Shown here in pieces: positions 25,831 through 38,698 of a stretch of DNA of 64,000 nt (its first letter is position 1; every line of letters starts with the position of its first letter). Made by a program: the position numbers and the translations under genes. Where the stretch lies: assembly GCA_028564675.1 (NCBI GenBank), contig JAOVVO010000031.1:62001-126000 (forward strand). Reading direction: 5' to 3'. The notes under the pieces were generated by a model. That model was given only the letters and a program-made list of their open reading frames with translations, was not told the DNA's origin and ran no database searches. This DNA is from Onchocerca lupi. Lineage: Eukaryota; Nematoda; Chromadorea; Rhabditida; Onchocercidae.

Positions 25831-26417
25831 TTTTGATCATCAATTTTGATTCAAAAATTGAAATTTTGTCAAATTGTTAGTACTAAAGCTAGTAAATTAG
25901 CTCAAAAATTAGAAATTAAGATGCAATTAGTAAACTGCTAAATATGAAGAATGGATATTGATCAAAGTTCGGATTAAATATGAAAAACAATTTCCCAACA
26001 TATTATTTTTCTCTTTTTTAAGTTAACTTTTAGTGCGAACTTTTTGAGAAAAAAACTGCGTCTTTATTTCTTTAAATAGGCTTATGACTTCAGATTTAAG
26101 CAAAATGTAAAGGCAAGAATGTTTCGAATTAAAAAATTTATTTTTAAATTATCTTTACGATTTTGCAAAAATTGCTCGACGAAAATAATTTCAACGATAG
26201 ATTAACGATTTTATGGATGAGGTATTAATAATATTGTGGAATATCAAAATAATGAATGAATAAAATCAAAAGAAATGAGCATCTTTTTTTCTAATAGGCA
26301 TCAATAATAATTATGATTATTTAGAAGTAAACAATTACAATAATATCAACAATAAACTGTTAGCAGTAAATAATTCATTAAAAATAGTGAGAATTCAATT
26401 GATAACATGCATTGATA

Positions 26418-26783
26418 ACAGGAAAATATTGAATCTTATATTCATTTCATGATATTTTGGGCCATTTTACATCTTTTTTTTGTTGTATATTTCAGGTATC
26501 ATTATTTTCTTTTACATTTAAATTCAGTCTATCTTAGCTGTTATTTTACAATGTTTATCTTGTGCCTAGAATGAAACTAGACCAGGAAAATATTGAATCT
26601 TATATTCATTTCATAATGTTTTTGGTCGCTAATTTCAGTTAATCTTTGGTCTTTTCTTTGTTGCATGTTTTAGGTATCATTATTTTCTTCTGCATTTAAA
26701 TTTAGTCTATCTTAGCTGTTATTTTACAAAATGTTTATCTTGTGCCTAGAATGAAATTATACCAGGAAAATATTGAATCTTAT
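26418..26783 (+). repeat. Tandem repeat, units of ~163 and ~180 bp
   Basis: Units start with AC(C)AGGAAAATATTGAATCTT at 26418, 26581 and 26761. The first two are nearly complete and share GGTATCATTATTTTCTT, TAGTCTATCTTAGCTG (TCAGTC in unit 1) and ATGTTTATCTTGTGCCTAGA. The third is truncated after about 23 bases. No open frame runs through it. Confidence 0.8.
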
Positions 26784-27031
26784 CGTCTAATTTTTTTTTT
26801 CTTGTCGTTTAATTTTTGCATTATGTTGCATTCTATACTTTTACAATATTTTTACAAGATAGCCTCCCTTTATCTATATAATATGAAAAATACACTTAAA
26901 AAGTGTTAATTAAATCACAATAACTAGAATTAGCAATAAATATTAAATTTTAAATTCAATAACTGTTTTTTGCATCGAGTTGTTTCATATATCTCTTAAA
27001 ATTCCACTTTTATCTGAAATCTTAACTACAT

Positions 27032-27820
27032 TTAGTGCAAATCGGACCTTCCCTTACATCTATTTTTTGTGTGCCTTTTCAAATTAAATGATAGTGAAAA
27101 CTTTTTACCGCATAATTCGCAATTATACGGCTTTTCCTTGGTATGCGTTAACATATGTCGCTTCAAATTATGTAAACGAGCGAAATCTTTTCCGCATATC
27201 ACGCATAATTTCAACTTCCCACGAGCATTTTCATCATACACATGCTGTTTATGAATTCGCATATGCCATTTTAAATAAAATGGTTGAGAGAAATCCATTC
27301 CGCATATTCCACAAATGAATGATTTCTCTTGGATATGAGTAGGTAGTTGGGATTGCAAATGTGATAATCGAAGGAGACGCCTTATGCAGCTATCATAAAG
27401 CCAGAGCTCCTTATGAACTTGCGAATGGGATTTCAAACATTTTAATGTTTTGAAAATTTTCCCGCATTCCAAACAACTGTACATCTTCTCTTCAGTATGA
27501 TTCAGCATTCCAATTTCCAAATTTCTTACTAATTTTATTTCGCTTTCATCACAGTCAATTCCTTTTTCTTCATTCTCTTCCTGGCTTAATAAGTTCCACA
27601 AAATCGTAACTTGTTTTTCACTTTTTTTCGCAATTGGTAAGCCAAGTGGTCCTTTTTGTCCCTCACTAACTTTTGATAAATCCAAAGGTTCTGTTTGTTC
27701 AGGTTGGACTTTTTCATCACTAATTTTTGATAAATCCAGCGGTTCTATTTGTTCCGATTCTGCTTCTTTCTCACTAACTTTTGATAAATCCAGCGGTTCT
27801 ATTTGTTCCGGTTGTGCTTC
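27032..27820 (-). CDS. C2H2 zinc-finger protein with three PLDLS motifs, 5' incomplete
   Basis: Open frame of 262 residues in one exon, probably a sequence-specific DNA-binding transcription factor. From the N-terminus there are three 18-residue repeats containing EPLDLSK (residues 9-13, 27-31 and 45-49 are PLDLS). An acidic linker follows, then finger 1 (CLECGK...HSQVH, 116-136), a decayed finger 2 with one cysteine lost (145-162), finger 3 (CGICGM...HMRIH, 170-190), finger 4 (CVICGK...HMLTH, 206-226), a TKEKPY linker, and finger 5 of C2HC type (CELCGK...HTKNRC, 234-255). PLDLS matches the PxDLS docking motif for the CtBP co-repressor. No ATG precedes the repeats in frame: a TAA lies just upstream, so an earlier exon must splice in, perhaps at the AG at 27821-27822. 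That exon was not found. Confidence 0.75.
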   Translation of the reverse strand, partial: EAQPEQIEPLDLSKVSEKEAESEQIEPLDLSKISDEKVQPEQTEPLDLSKVSEGQKGPLGLPIAKKSEKQVTILWNLLSQEENEEKGIDCDESEIKLVRNLEIGMLNHTEEKMYSCLECGKIFKTLKCLKSHSQVHKELWLYDSCIRRLLRLSHLQSQLPTHIQEKSFICGICGMDFSQPFYLKWHMRIHKQHVYDENARGKLKLCVICGKDFARLHNLKRHMLTHTKEKPYNCELCGKKFSLSFNLKRHTKNRCKGRSDLH

Positions 27821-27821
27821 C

Positions 27822-30571
27822 TCAAATTATATGATATTATCCATTTCAAACTGTATTAAAAATTTTGAAATTTTTGAAAAAAAAAGAAAGTTTTTTCTTT
27901 TTTCTTATCAAAAATTTAATGAACTTACGATAATTTTTATGTTGCACAGTTGGATGAAAAAAAATAAGGAATAAATGAAATGCATATTGATAAATGTGCT
28001 TTCTTGTCAATTCTAAAAAAAACATTCAAATTAGCAATACACTGAATAATGATTGAATGAAGATTGCTTAGTGACGAATTTTTTTCTAAATAATATTGAA
28101 AAAATAATGGCCTGAAATTCATTATTGTTGAAATATGGCACAACTGATTTAAATCATAAACATAACAAGTTAACCTGTACCAAAGATAAGCGATACTATT
28201 TAATTCAAAGTTTTTTGCATAACTTACAGAAATAATGAATAAATAATATTGCAGCGGGAAGAAATAAACCTATGAAATTGATTAAAAAAATAGTTTTACT
28301 TGAAAAAAAAATGCTTATTTACACGTTTATCTTGAAGTTGTAAAATCTTTCATAAAACATGAAATTCTAAAAAACATCTACATAGCAATAATATAATAAA
28401 TGAAATAAAATGAAATTGATGGAAGAGAGATTATAAGCTTTGATTGCTGAATACCTAAAAAATCGCACAAATAGATGTTTGTCATTTGGACGTGGCAATC
28501 CACGTGTAATAGAAGTGATAATCCACGGGTGATAATGAGATTATGCAATCAAATTTTTGTTGCTATTGTTTAATCTTTTATATGAATAAATTTAATTTTC
28601 CTTTTCAAATATTTTTCTTTTTACTTTTATTTGAATTATTTCATTGCATTATTCAAAAATTTATGCAAAGCTTTCATAAAATTTTTCATAATTTTATTTC
28701 ATTTCATCATTATTTAATCCATATAATATGAATAAATTTATTTGATTTACTGCCATTGCATTGTTCAAAAATTCATTCAAAGCTTTCATAACATTTTTTT
28801 ATAATTTTATTTCACTAAACTTCACTTCGCTTTTTCCATATTTTCGAAATTGAGGCGATTTTAGCGAGAGAGAAAACTTGCAATGATATATCATCTATTT
28901 TGATTTATATATGCTGAAATGGTTTTCTAAATTCTTTTGCCCGAATTTATGTACCCTTTTTCAAAGTTAAATTTACTTTATCAAATTTAGTTTTCAAATT
29001 TGGGTGTGGCAAATGTTTATATATATATATATATATGGTTAAAGTGCATATTAAGATTAAAGTCAATTGAATTGATAAATTTACAAGAATTAAAATGTAA
29101 TTAATAACTTCCAGCAAGACAGAAATTACAATTTTATACTGATCAAGCATTCAAAATATATTGCTTTATTAATTCAAAGCATCAAATTTGAACTGTTTTG
29201 TGTCTAATATTGCATAAATTCATTATATTAAATTCAATTATCAAACATATACATGGAATTTAAAATTAAAGCAAATTTGAAGATAGAAACTATGCATATT
29301 TCCATTAAAAAAAAAAAAAAAAAAGAAAGAAACAATAATATAAATTAAAATAAATAGAACTATAAAGTAGACAATTCAAGAATGCCTTTTTGGTTTAATG
29401 CAATAATTTATATTTTAATCTCAAAATCAATTTTTTTTCTATTCCATTTTAAAGTTGGAAATCATGAAATTTAAAGTTATTATGCCATACAATTTAAAAA
29501 TTCAGATGAGAATCAATATGAAATTCTCTAATTCAATTCTATCCGATTTATTCATTTTATTTTAATTTTATTTCAAATTAATCACAAAATCCTTAACATT
29601 ATAACACTAAAAATCGTAGTTTTTTTTTTTTTTTTTTTATAAATCGCACTTATAAATCTCATGATGAATGAATTTGCTAAACAAAATAAAATATATTTAG
29701 ATTAAAAGCTAGAAGGTGATGAAAATTTGCAAATTTTTGAGATAACAATCAAATTTTGTCAAAAAAAAACCGCTAAAAAGATTTAGCTAACAAGTAATAC
29801 AATGGAAAAAAAAACCATTTCTTTGAGAGAAATTTTATTGTACTGCTATATTTATCTCATCCTTTGTTTGTTAAATATTGTCATCCTAACAATCGTATAT
29901 ATTTATAATTATGTAAAAATTGGAATTCTACCGACTGAAAAAGACTTTTTTCTTGTTTTTCATATTATATCAATGAAAAATATAATAGCACTTTGCATTT
30001 TTGCAAATAATAGATTACTCAAATACTTAAATCGATTATTGCTTCAGGAAGTGATTGGCATGATTGATTTCACATTCGTTTTATTTTGACCTCTTATACT
30101 TCTTTAATAGAACCAGTCGGTATGGTGTGACAAATTGGCACTCAAACTTGTTCAAAATAATTCAATTTGAAGTTCAATATTTTGTTGTTAATTGTTTATT
30201 GATTTGAGTTCAGTAACTTCATGTCAACATACAATGATCTATGCAGATAACTTCTATTTAATTGAACATTTTAAGATCGATTATACTTGATTTAGATGAT
30301 TATATAAGATCTTCATTCTTATCAGAATCACCTAATATTTAAAAAAAAAAAAAAAAAGATTGAATTCAATTTCCAAATAAATATTTTCAAAATTGATACA
30401 AAATTCCATGTTAATCTATCGAAATGAACGATAGTTCCATATAATTACATAATAAATGGCAGCGTAAATTCATATTATATATCGAAATTTCAAATATTAC
30501 AAAAATCAAAGATTTACAATACTGAAGAAAGAAAAAAATGATAAGAGAATTATATCAGTCATTAACAATAA
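27822..30571. other. Intergenic, mostly segmental duplication copy 2
   Basis: Contains duplication copy 2 (28485-29672). An ATG-started frame of 95 codons at 29802-30089 is hydrophobic at its start but has no recognised domain, and is probably chance. The missing 5' exon of the zinc-finger gene may lie at the left side. Confidence 0.5.
28485..29672 (+). repeat. Segmental duplication, copy 2
   Basis: Counterpart of 13219-14840 (see there). It shows an internal short duplication: the block CATTGCATT(A/G)TTCAAAAATT occurs near 28640 and again near 28752, once each followed by CAAAGCTTTCATAA. It carries an ATATAT tract at 29016-29036. Confidence 0.8.
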
Positions 30572-33500
30572 TCAATGTCGTTGGTTCCGTCCAATAACTG
30601 TTGTACAATGTCTGGTTGGTGTTACTTGAAATGCTGATCCAGATTTTATTGGCTCGCCATCTACAGTTATATAACCACCACAATTGTCTAATGGTTCGAC
30701 ACGACAAGCTCGGACTGGAATTACCTATAATTTCTCATCATACAGAACTTTTTCGAAAGAACTTAGGAAATACAAAAAGGACAGTTTAAGCATTAACTCC
30801 ATTTGTTTTTTATAAACAACGAAAGAATGAAGAAAGATGATTTATATTCTTCATTGGATCAGCATACATTTAATCGAAAAAATTTGAACAAATTCAAATA
30901 CCTGTAAAAAAGAATAAGACAAATGTGAACAACTGCTTATTCCACACATCATTTTGCTAACTTCAAACCGTGATTTAACATTCTTCCAATCGATAAATGT
31001 TAAATATAGGAAATCATCATCCAAACGAGCACATGGTAGATATGGAATATCACTTCCTGAATTATGAAGAATGGAAGAAAAAATTTTAGCAATTAGTCTT
31101 CTCATCTCTTTCTTCTGCTGAATATGGATCATATAATGTAATATTTGAAATTACATTTTGAATTTCAAATTTCAAATTTACTTAATACTGATGATTTATT
31201 CCTTCTGATAATTAAGCGTTATATGATTTGCATTATTTTTCAATCTATTAGTTATTTAAACAACGAACATAAACTGCTCTATAAGTTATTTATTAAATAA
31301 TTAAAAAAAATTAATATTTAATTATTATAAAAACTTCTTATCAAGTATTTTAGCTGAAATATTGACTGATCGAATGGTAAGCCTGTCAATTTTCATACTA
31401 ATAAACGGAAGTTCAGCAAACTCCTTTAGAAATTATCTTAAAAAAGAATCAATCCATCTATCAATTAATGCATGATAAACAATTATTTAAAAGATCAATA
31501 ATCTATTTTAAAGAGAAAGAAAAAAAAGATGGAAATGGAAATGAATTTAAAGCTTTCGGAAAAAACAGACAAAACTGATAAGAAAGAACCTACCTAAATG
31601 AGAAAGACTTGCCAAACAAATGTATATGAAGTAACCTTCGAGTATATTCCAATCAGATCCGATAGGTTCGCAGAGAGCAGGCATCTACGGATTGATTAAT
31701 TTATTTCTAAAGAATTTTTTATGTCTAAGTCTAAGTTAAAAAAAAAAAAAAAAAGAAAAGCGAAGAACAGAGGTATTACATTCCTTTACAAATTGTTCAA
31801 CCTTTAATAAATAATACATGATAATTTCTTAAACAATCCTAAAATACCATATTTGTTAGAAACTATTATATTTCCATTTCTGCCTAAATTTCGACTATAT
31901 TTTAATTTTGGTTTACTGTCGCTTATCACTGAAAAATGCTCCAATTTGATATCGAATTCTGAACTTTTTTGATCACTTTTGATTATTTCCAAGAAATTTG
32001 TCTTTTTAATATTTATTATATACTGCCTTACATTTCACTTCTTTTTTTCACACTGATTTGAATAATTACTTTCAATTAAATATATGTCAAAAAAACTGAA
32101 ATGTTCTACTTGTACAAGATCATTGCTTCCAAAAATTTCCGAGAAACTATTATTGATGCTATTATTTGCTTCATCGCATTTGAAATTCGTGAAACTCTCA
32201 ACAGGCTGATACTCAAAATGACCTTTGGCATATTTTTCACGTACCAAATCATTCCTTAATTTAATGTTTCCTTTATGAAATGATAAATTACGGTAATACC
32301 AAACATTTCTCACATATTAAGCTATTTGGCAATATTATCAGATCAATTAATTCCATCAATGGTTAAAAAATTTTCAATGTTAAATGTGTGCCTTAATAGT
32401 AATAATGGAAATGATAATTCGAACTTAGACTAATCATTAAAATTCTTATGTCTCAATCAGAATCTATACTTACGACAAAAACTATTTCCAAAGAAAACTT
32501 TCTGGAAAAAAAAAAACTTTCTAAAGCCGAAAAAAAGGTGTTACCATAACTTTGTCGAGTACTGCAAAGCATCGCCGTGAACTGGTAGGTAGGAAATCCT
32601 ACCTTTATAATGAGCAACTTGTGGCAATTCTAGAAAACGATAAATATCAAATCCAAAAAAAAAAAAAAAAAAAAATGCGAAATACCTAAAAATAATTGAA
32701 AATGACTATTTGTCTTTTTTTTCTTTTTCTTTTTTTTTTTTGCCAAAAAAAAAGAATTACTTGTAAATCGTAGAAAGGCTTCCACATGCAATCGTGCCAT
32801 TCCAGCCCAACGAAAACGTTCACTTGCGATATCTTCAAATTATTAATATTAATTAAATAATTTCATATATACATTATATACAAAGAATTCGTTGAGTAAT
32901 TTACTTATAAAGGAGATTTATTGTTGTCAGTCTTATTGATAACACTCGAGCAGTATATTAAAAATGATATCTGAGAGGATCTGATATCAAAGAAAAAAAA
33001 GAAAAAAGAAAAAAAAGATGATCAAGAATAATAAATAGTTATTATAAAACTGAGGAAATTTAAGAGAAAATATCTGGCGTATGTTAGAGTAAAAGTTTTT
33101 TTTTTATTATTTATTAATTTCAGCAAATTAATTATGTAATCAATTGAATTACAGTACATTACAGTACACAATAGATCATCTCAAAGCTATATAAAAAAAC
33201 ATTTACAACATTTAGCTTTGGAAATAAAAAATCAGATAATTCATGGTAATTGAGTGAAACGAACCAATATCAGCAAAAAGACCCCATGAAACCGCCATTA
33301 ACATCGCCTTATCACCATCATGTTCCGTTTGTACATGATTGATACGTAATGGAAGATAACGTGGTCGTGCCAACATCAGAGCCATTTCGGTACAAAAAAT
33401 TCCACGTGGAAGAAATGGTTCACTGAAAATTAAACGATATAAATGAAGTTAGTTTGAATTTTTGCCTATTAATGATAATTTTGTTTTAATTTTTTCTTAA

Positions 33501-35852
33501 ATCACACAATCAGTGATCAATCAATTAAAAATTAATGGAAATTTTTTGGCACGTCTTACTTGCATTGAAAGCATATACTGGCTGCAAGTCCATTACAGGT
33601 ACCACCAGGTATATGAGCTAACGGCATCTTTAATGCCCGCTCACGATCCTGTCGCATCAGAAAACCTGATATTATCTCCAGTATCAATCCATCACCACTA
33701 ACAACAGCTACAGCATCATAGGTATCGAGGTTAAGATTCTTTGCTATTTCAAATGCATGTTTTCGATGGACTTAAAAATTTTGAGAAAAATTAAATAAAT
33801 TAATTATTTTGAGGAGTTTTAATTAAATTTTGTTAAAAAATAATTGATTAAATTACACATAAAGAATTGCATGATTTTAACAAATTTAAATGATGAAAAA
33901 AAAAAAAGAGAAAATGAAAGTGGAAAGAACTAATGAAACCTGTTTCAATAATATCATAATCAATATTGGCAATTTGTAGAATCGGTTCAACATGAGTTTT
34001 CCATAATTTTAATCCACGTTTCTGACCACTAAACGGATTAATAATGACCAATACATGGCGACGTGGCTTTATCAGATCGTTCGTTAGATGTGCTGAAAAT
34101 CAACAAATCGGTGATTCATTTTTCAAATCAATCATTTTTTTTGAGTTAGGTAAGACATTGGACATGTATCATGCTAGATAAACAGTTTGATTATCTGTAT
34201 GCTAATATTGAATGCATTTTTTAAAGCTTTTATTGCGAGTAGCTATATTTCTGACCATAAATCTGTTTTCAACAAAATCTTGATATCAGTACACCTTAAA
34301 ATATCGTTCAAAAGATGAACAAGGACATTTTATTTTTCTCGTAGCAAAGATTTTTTTGAACGTCAGTTCAAAAAAAAATCCATATTTGGTAATATACAAA
34401 TTATTAAATAACAAATTATTTATAAATTTTAATTTATGACTTATATGTTATGACCCTAGCAGTTCTTTTCTGACTACCTCTTCGATTTTTTCTTTTATAT
34501 TTGCATTAAGGATCCCTACCGAAGAATTAGTTATAGTTCCGAGACTATAGAGATCTTTTATTACTAAAAAGTAATATTAGGATAAAATATTGACCTACTA
34601 ATTTTTATATTTTAGCATATTAAATTATTATTTCTTAAAGAGTATCATCAGTTTCCAATATACCATCATGTTCAAGTTATGTGAAAAAAATTTGAGTTAT
34701 ATGAAAATTTGTGTTTTTTTTTTTTCTTTTTCTTTCATTTAGGAATTGTAGAATTTAAAAATTTTCCAAAAAAAAAAAAAAAACAAGAATTTTTGTAAAA
34801 AATTCATTTTTTTTTTTTGATTAAGAAACCAGAAAATCAAAAAAAAAAAAAGAAAAAAATTCATTTATCTTAAAACAAAATGAAATGAAATCAAATGTAT
34901 TTCTGTACTTACGTGCTCTTAATGCTGTAATTTTTCTGATAATGAATTTATTTGTACGATCCACTGCTTCTTCGCAATTGAAAGTTAGTGAAATTCGAAC
35001 AAAACGACGCCTTTCTTTGATGACAGGATAAGTTATTAAAATAAGTTGCCACTCGTTTATCTCTCTAACATCATCTAAAATATAATTTCATTTTGGAATT
35101 GTCATTTGAATAAATTTGAGAGATTTTTTATAAAATTAAATGATAATTTAAGAAATCATTTATAATTCAACATTTTCCATCATTTTTGATTAGCTTTTTC
35201 CTCATTGCTAAAAGATAAATTCTGTCCTTAGCTTAAGACAATTCAATCAACAATCAGATAGATTTGATAATCTTAACAATGAATTAAATGATATTGAGAA
35301 ATATGAAATAATCGTAAACGTGCACACATACGTACGTGTTATGTACGTATCTTTAGTGTAATGCAATTGTTGATTACTTTTCTACTTTACTTTATCCATT
35401 CGAAAACATATTAACATAATTTATTTTCTTTTTTTTACATCATAAAAAAATAATCACATTCAATTTTATGAAAAATTTTTAAAAATGTAGCATAAACTAG
35501 CTGAAATGATATTTGAAAAATTAATTTATTATATCAATTTTTTCTTCTTTTTTTTTTTAAAAAAAAAGAAAAAAAAAAACCAAATGAAACGTAAAAAAAA
35601 AAGAAAAATAGATGAAAACGTACGATTGACAGATGTGAATTTCGACATTAAAATATCATCATATTTCATTTGCATGAAGCAATTTTTGGCAAATTTAAAA
35701 TGAATTTCATCATTTGTTTGCAAGCAAGCATCTATTTTATATCGTTTTTTGTTAATATAAATGAAATTTTTAATTTCATATAGCGAATCATTCACCATAT
35801 CGTTATATGGTACATAATGTTTATGATCCATTTTTGAAATTTCTCCACCCAT
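30572..35852 (-). CDS. sphk-1: Sphingosine kinase
   Basis: Phosphorylates sphingosine to sphingosine-1-phosphate using ATP. Exons: 35852-35624, 35074-34913, 34092-33940, 33770-33560, 33422-33265, 32832-32761, 32629-32563 (or 32545), 32501-32474, 31684-31594, 31056-30902, 30724-30572; about 492 residues. Residues 1-140 resemble the extended N-terminus of SPHK2. The DAGK-type catalytic domain has VLVIINPFSGQKRG (144-157), the catalytic SGDG (206-209) and HIPGGTCNGLAAS in place of the usual LPxGSGN. Then come SWGLFADIDIASERFRW, HYKGRISYLPV, SLSHLGSD and YITVDGEP, the conserved C-terminal sphingosine kinase motifs. The most obvious donor of exon 7 would create an in-frame TGA with exon 8; a GTACTC donor 18 bases earlier avoids it. 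A start further upstream (acceptor ending 35876) is possible. Confidence 0.9.
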
Positions 35853-37409
35853 TCCATTCAATTGTAATATGATTGCTAAATAAATGTTAAATTTTGTTAT
35901 TGATTAAATTTAATATATAAGAAATCGAATATTTAATAAAAATTTGCAAAATATTGAATGTCTCATTCTGTTGTGCTGTCTAAAAAAAATATCGATTAAT
36001 CAAATTTTCCAATGCTAAAGTTTTTACTAGTAGAAATAAGCTTCCTTTTCATTATCATTTAATTTATCAATTGATAATCATCTATTGTATGTATGAAAAT
36101 TTCTCTCTTTGCTACTAAAACAATGTTAGATTGCATTTACAATTGAATACAAATATCAATATCGTTAGCAGTTAAATGTTATTTCAAATATCCACAGTTA
36201 TGGAATGTAAAATTAATTATATTAAAAAATCAATAAATATAGATATATTAACAAATTAATAATATATATATTCAAATAAGTTCATGTGTTTTCTACTATT
36301 TGAATAATAATTATTTAAAAAAGTAATTACCAATTTTCAAAAAAAAAAAAATTTTTCCCAAAAAAAATGTTTTTACATTTTTTTTTTCTTTTAACATTTA
36401 CAGTAAAAAAAGTAAAAAGTAATTACCATTCAAAAAAGTGCTTTTAAGCCAAATGTCACAAAATTACACACTGATTCTTATATAATGAAAAAAAAAAAAC
36501 TTTTATAAATGATAATTGCCGAAAAAAAAACTTGCAGGAATTTTACTTTCAGGCATTAAAGATGAAAAAAAAAAAAAATGATATTTATCATTATATCAAA
36601 ATTCTGATGATATTTTATTGAAAAAAAAAAGAAACCAGAAATGATGAATTGTTGCAATTTTATCAAAATGGCATAAAAAAAAAAAAAAAGAAGGGCAAAA
36701 TGATGAATTTTTGTAACGATTGTTTCAAATTGCATAGCGATTGTTTCAAATTCAAATTTTAGGATATGCGAAAGTAATCAAAAGATATTTAAATTAATAT
36801 TAGTATAAAAGGAATAATTTTTTTAGAAAGAAATCAAAATATTTCGGTCATCAATTTGATGAATGTAAAAAAAAAAAAAAAAAATAGAAAAATAGAAAAT
36901 TGAAAACTTTACTTCTGCAATCGAAAAAAAAAAAAATTACTTATTTGCAAAAAAATTTATTGCCTTAAAAACAAAACAATATTCATTTATGTCTTTCAAA
37001 TCCGAATGATAAATATATTCTTTTGCTTAGTTAATTAGCAAAAAGTCTAAAAATTGAAAAAAAAAAAAACAATTATTATTTTTTAATTGTTAGCAAATTC
37101 AGTTATTTAGTTATATCTATATATAATTCTACATAGCGATATTTCTTTTCAGAAATAAAAAAAAATAAATAAATAATTATATTTTAAAATTTTAAAACAA
37201 ATAATAGACAATGCATTTTTCTTACTTTTTTTTTAGGAAAAAATAAAAAAACAGAATAATGAAAACTTTCTTTTTTTCCTTTTTCTTATCAATAGTAGCA
37301 TGTATTTTTATCGCGGAATTTACCGCACTTTCTCTCAAAGTATTTACAAACTTTTTATGGATTTTCATCTTTTCTTTTTTTCCCTTTTTTTTTTTTTTCT
37401 AAACATCAT

Positions 37410-37457
37410 AATGGATTATAAAGTTGTAAGGTTAAACTTGCAACTTTATAATCCATT
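37410..37457. other. Compact hairpin, 21 bp stem
   Basis: AATGGATTATAAAGTTG (37410-37426) and its exact reverse complement at 37441-37457. The pairing extends inward by one G-T and three more pairs (AAG/CTT), leaving a 6-base loop. It is not followed by an obvious terminator-like run. Confidence 0.65.
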
Positions 37458-38533
37458 CTTTCTCACATTTTAATTCTTTTTGTAAAATTAATAATAATTC
37501 TTGCTTATATTTTTCTTTCACAAAATTAATGGTTTAATTTGATAATTTCTGATAATTATTGAAATTTCTAGTATATATATATAAATTTTTTTCTTTCAAT
37601 AATTTAGTAATGTACAAAAAACATCTTACTTGAATGAAATTTACTTGCATACTATTGATTTTCCATCCAGTAAATAATAAAAAAAGAAAAAGAAAAAATG
37701 ATCAAAGATCAATCAAAGATTATTGACCTTAGCTTAATGTGAGAAAAATGTTCGCATTTTGAATTAGAACCTATTCGGAAATATCAATAATTATCGTTGA
37801 AATATTTGAAATATTTCCTAGATAATTTTTATAATTTTTCTTTTTCTTTTTTCTTTCTTTCTTTTTTTGTAATTTCTTTATTTGCTAAATTATTTAAACA
37901 GGTTTTCTACGATTTTTTCTGATTTTTTTTTTTACTTTTACTTTTTGTTATTATTAGGTAACAATTTTTATTTATTTATTTTTAATTTCTGTACCGTTAA
38001 ATAAATTATTGTGATTTGTGATTGTTTCTGTTGGCATTCTTTTCTACTTTTAATTTTAATTAATGTTTCATGCCATTATCTATCAATCATTTCATCGTTT
38101 TATTGATTCTATCATCCTCAACTCTTCTTATTCAATCGTTTATGAACACATACACACACACACAACATAAATACATATATAAAAACAGCCATATACAAAA
38201 ATTAACAAAATGCTAAAATAAAGAAGATTTCTGTCATAAAAACTGTAAAAAATATTAATTTTGCAGAAATAATAGAAGTTTTATTCTTTTTTTCGGAATT
38301 AATTACTTCCTCTTTTTCAATTCTTTTGAAAAAGCTATCTTAGTTATTTGTTACTCTGTAAACTTTTAAATATAAGAGATTAAGCTTTACTTAATAAAGT
38401 ATATATTGTAGATATTTACATTAATGAATATAATTTATGAAATATAATTTTAGTTTTTTTTTTTTTTCTTTTTTATGGCTTCATTTATAAATCTTTGGAA
38501 ATAACATGCTGGACATTTGATGGTTCATGTAAG

Positions 38534-38623
38534 TTACATGGTCTATTTATAGAATGGAAAAAATGGCACGTTGAACATCGTTGAACATATCGTTGAACAT
38601 TTTCACATCGGTAGACCATGTAA
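38534..38623. repeat. Small repeats upstream of mrps-34
   Basis: A 12-base inverted repeat, TTACATGGTCTA (38534-38545) and TAGACCATGTAA (38612-38623), encloses three direct copies of CGTTGAACAT (38569, 38579, 38591). It lies 75-165 bases before the mrps-34 start codon, so it could be promoter-linked, but this is only positional. Confidence 0.5.
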
Positions 38624-38698
38624 ATAGTTACATATGAAAAATATTAATAATAGAATAATGATAAATTTGGAGTAAATTTTTTGCAGGTCTTATAGAAA

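Larger units (their letters stand above)
24379..27031. other. Intergenic, repeat-bearing
   Basis: No gene supported. It contains one member of a dispersed AT-rich repeat (25480-25830), a related fragment near 26290-26440 and a ~170 bp tandem repeat (26418-26783). The open frames here are AT-rich and domainless. Confidence 0.55.
35853..38698. other. Intergenic between divergent genes
   Basis: About 2.8 kb of very AT-rich DNA with more than a dozen A or T runs, between the sphingosine kinase start (leftward) and mrps-34 (rightward). It should contain both promoters, but no specific element could be identified. A near-perfect hairpin lies at 37410-37457, and short repeats lie next to the mrps-34 start. 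Confidence 0.5.

Noticed and set aside
29802..30089. 95-codon plus frame starting with a true ATG and hydrophobic stretches
   Set aside because: Hydrophobicity follows from T-rich codons; there is no homology, and it sits beside duplicated non-coding DNA.
31804..31992. 62-codon minus frame next to the previous one
   Set aside because: No splice sites or domain; treated as intron sequence.
32035..32313. 92-codon minus-strand open frame between sphingosine kinase exons, a possible inserted exon
   Set aside because: Its start lacks a good acceptor in the needed phase, no donor/acceptor pair connects it to the next exon, and the microexon at 32501-32474 fits length and phase better.
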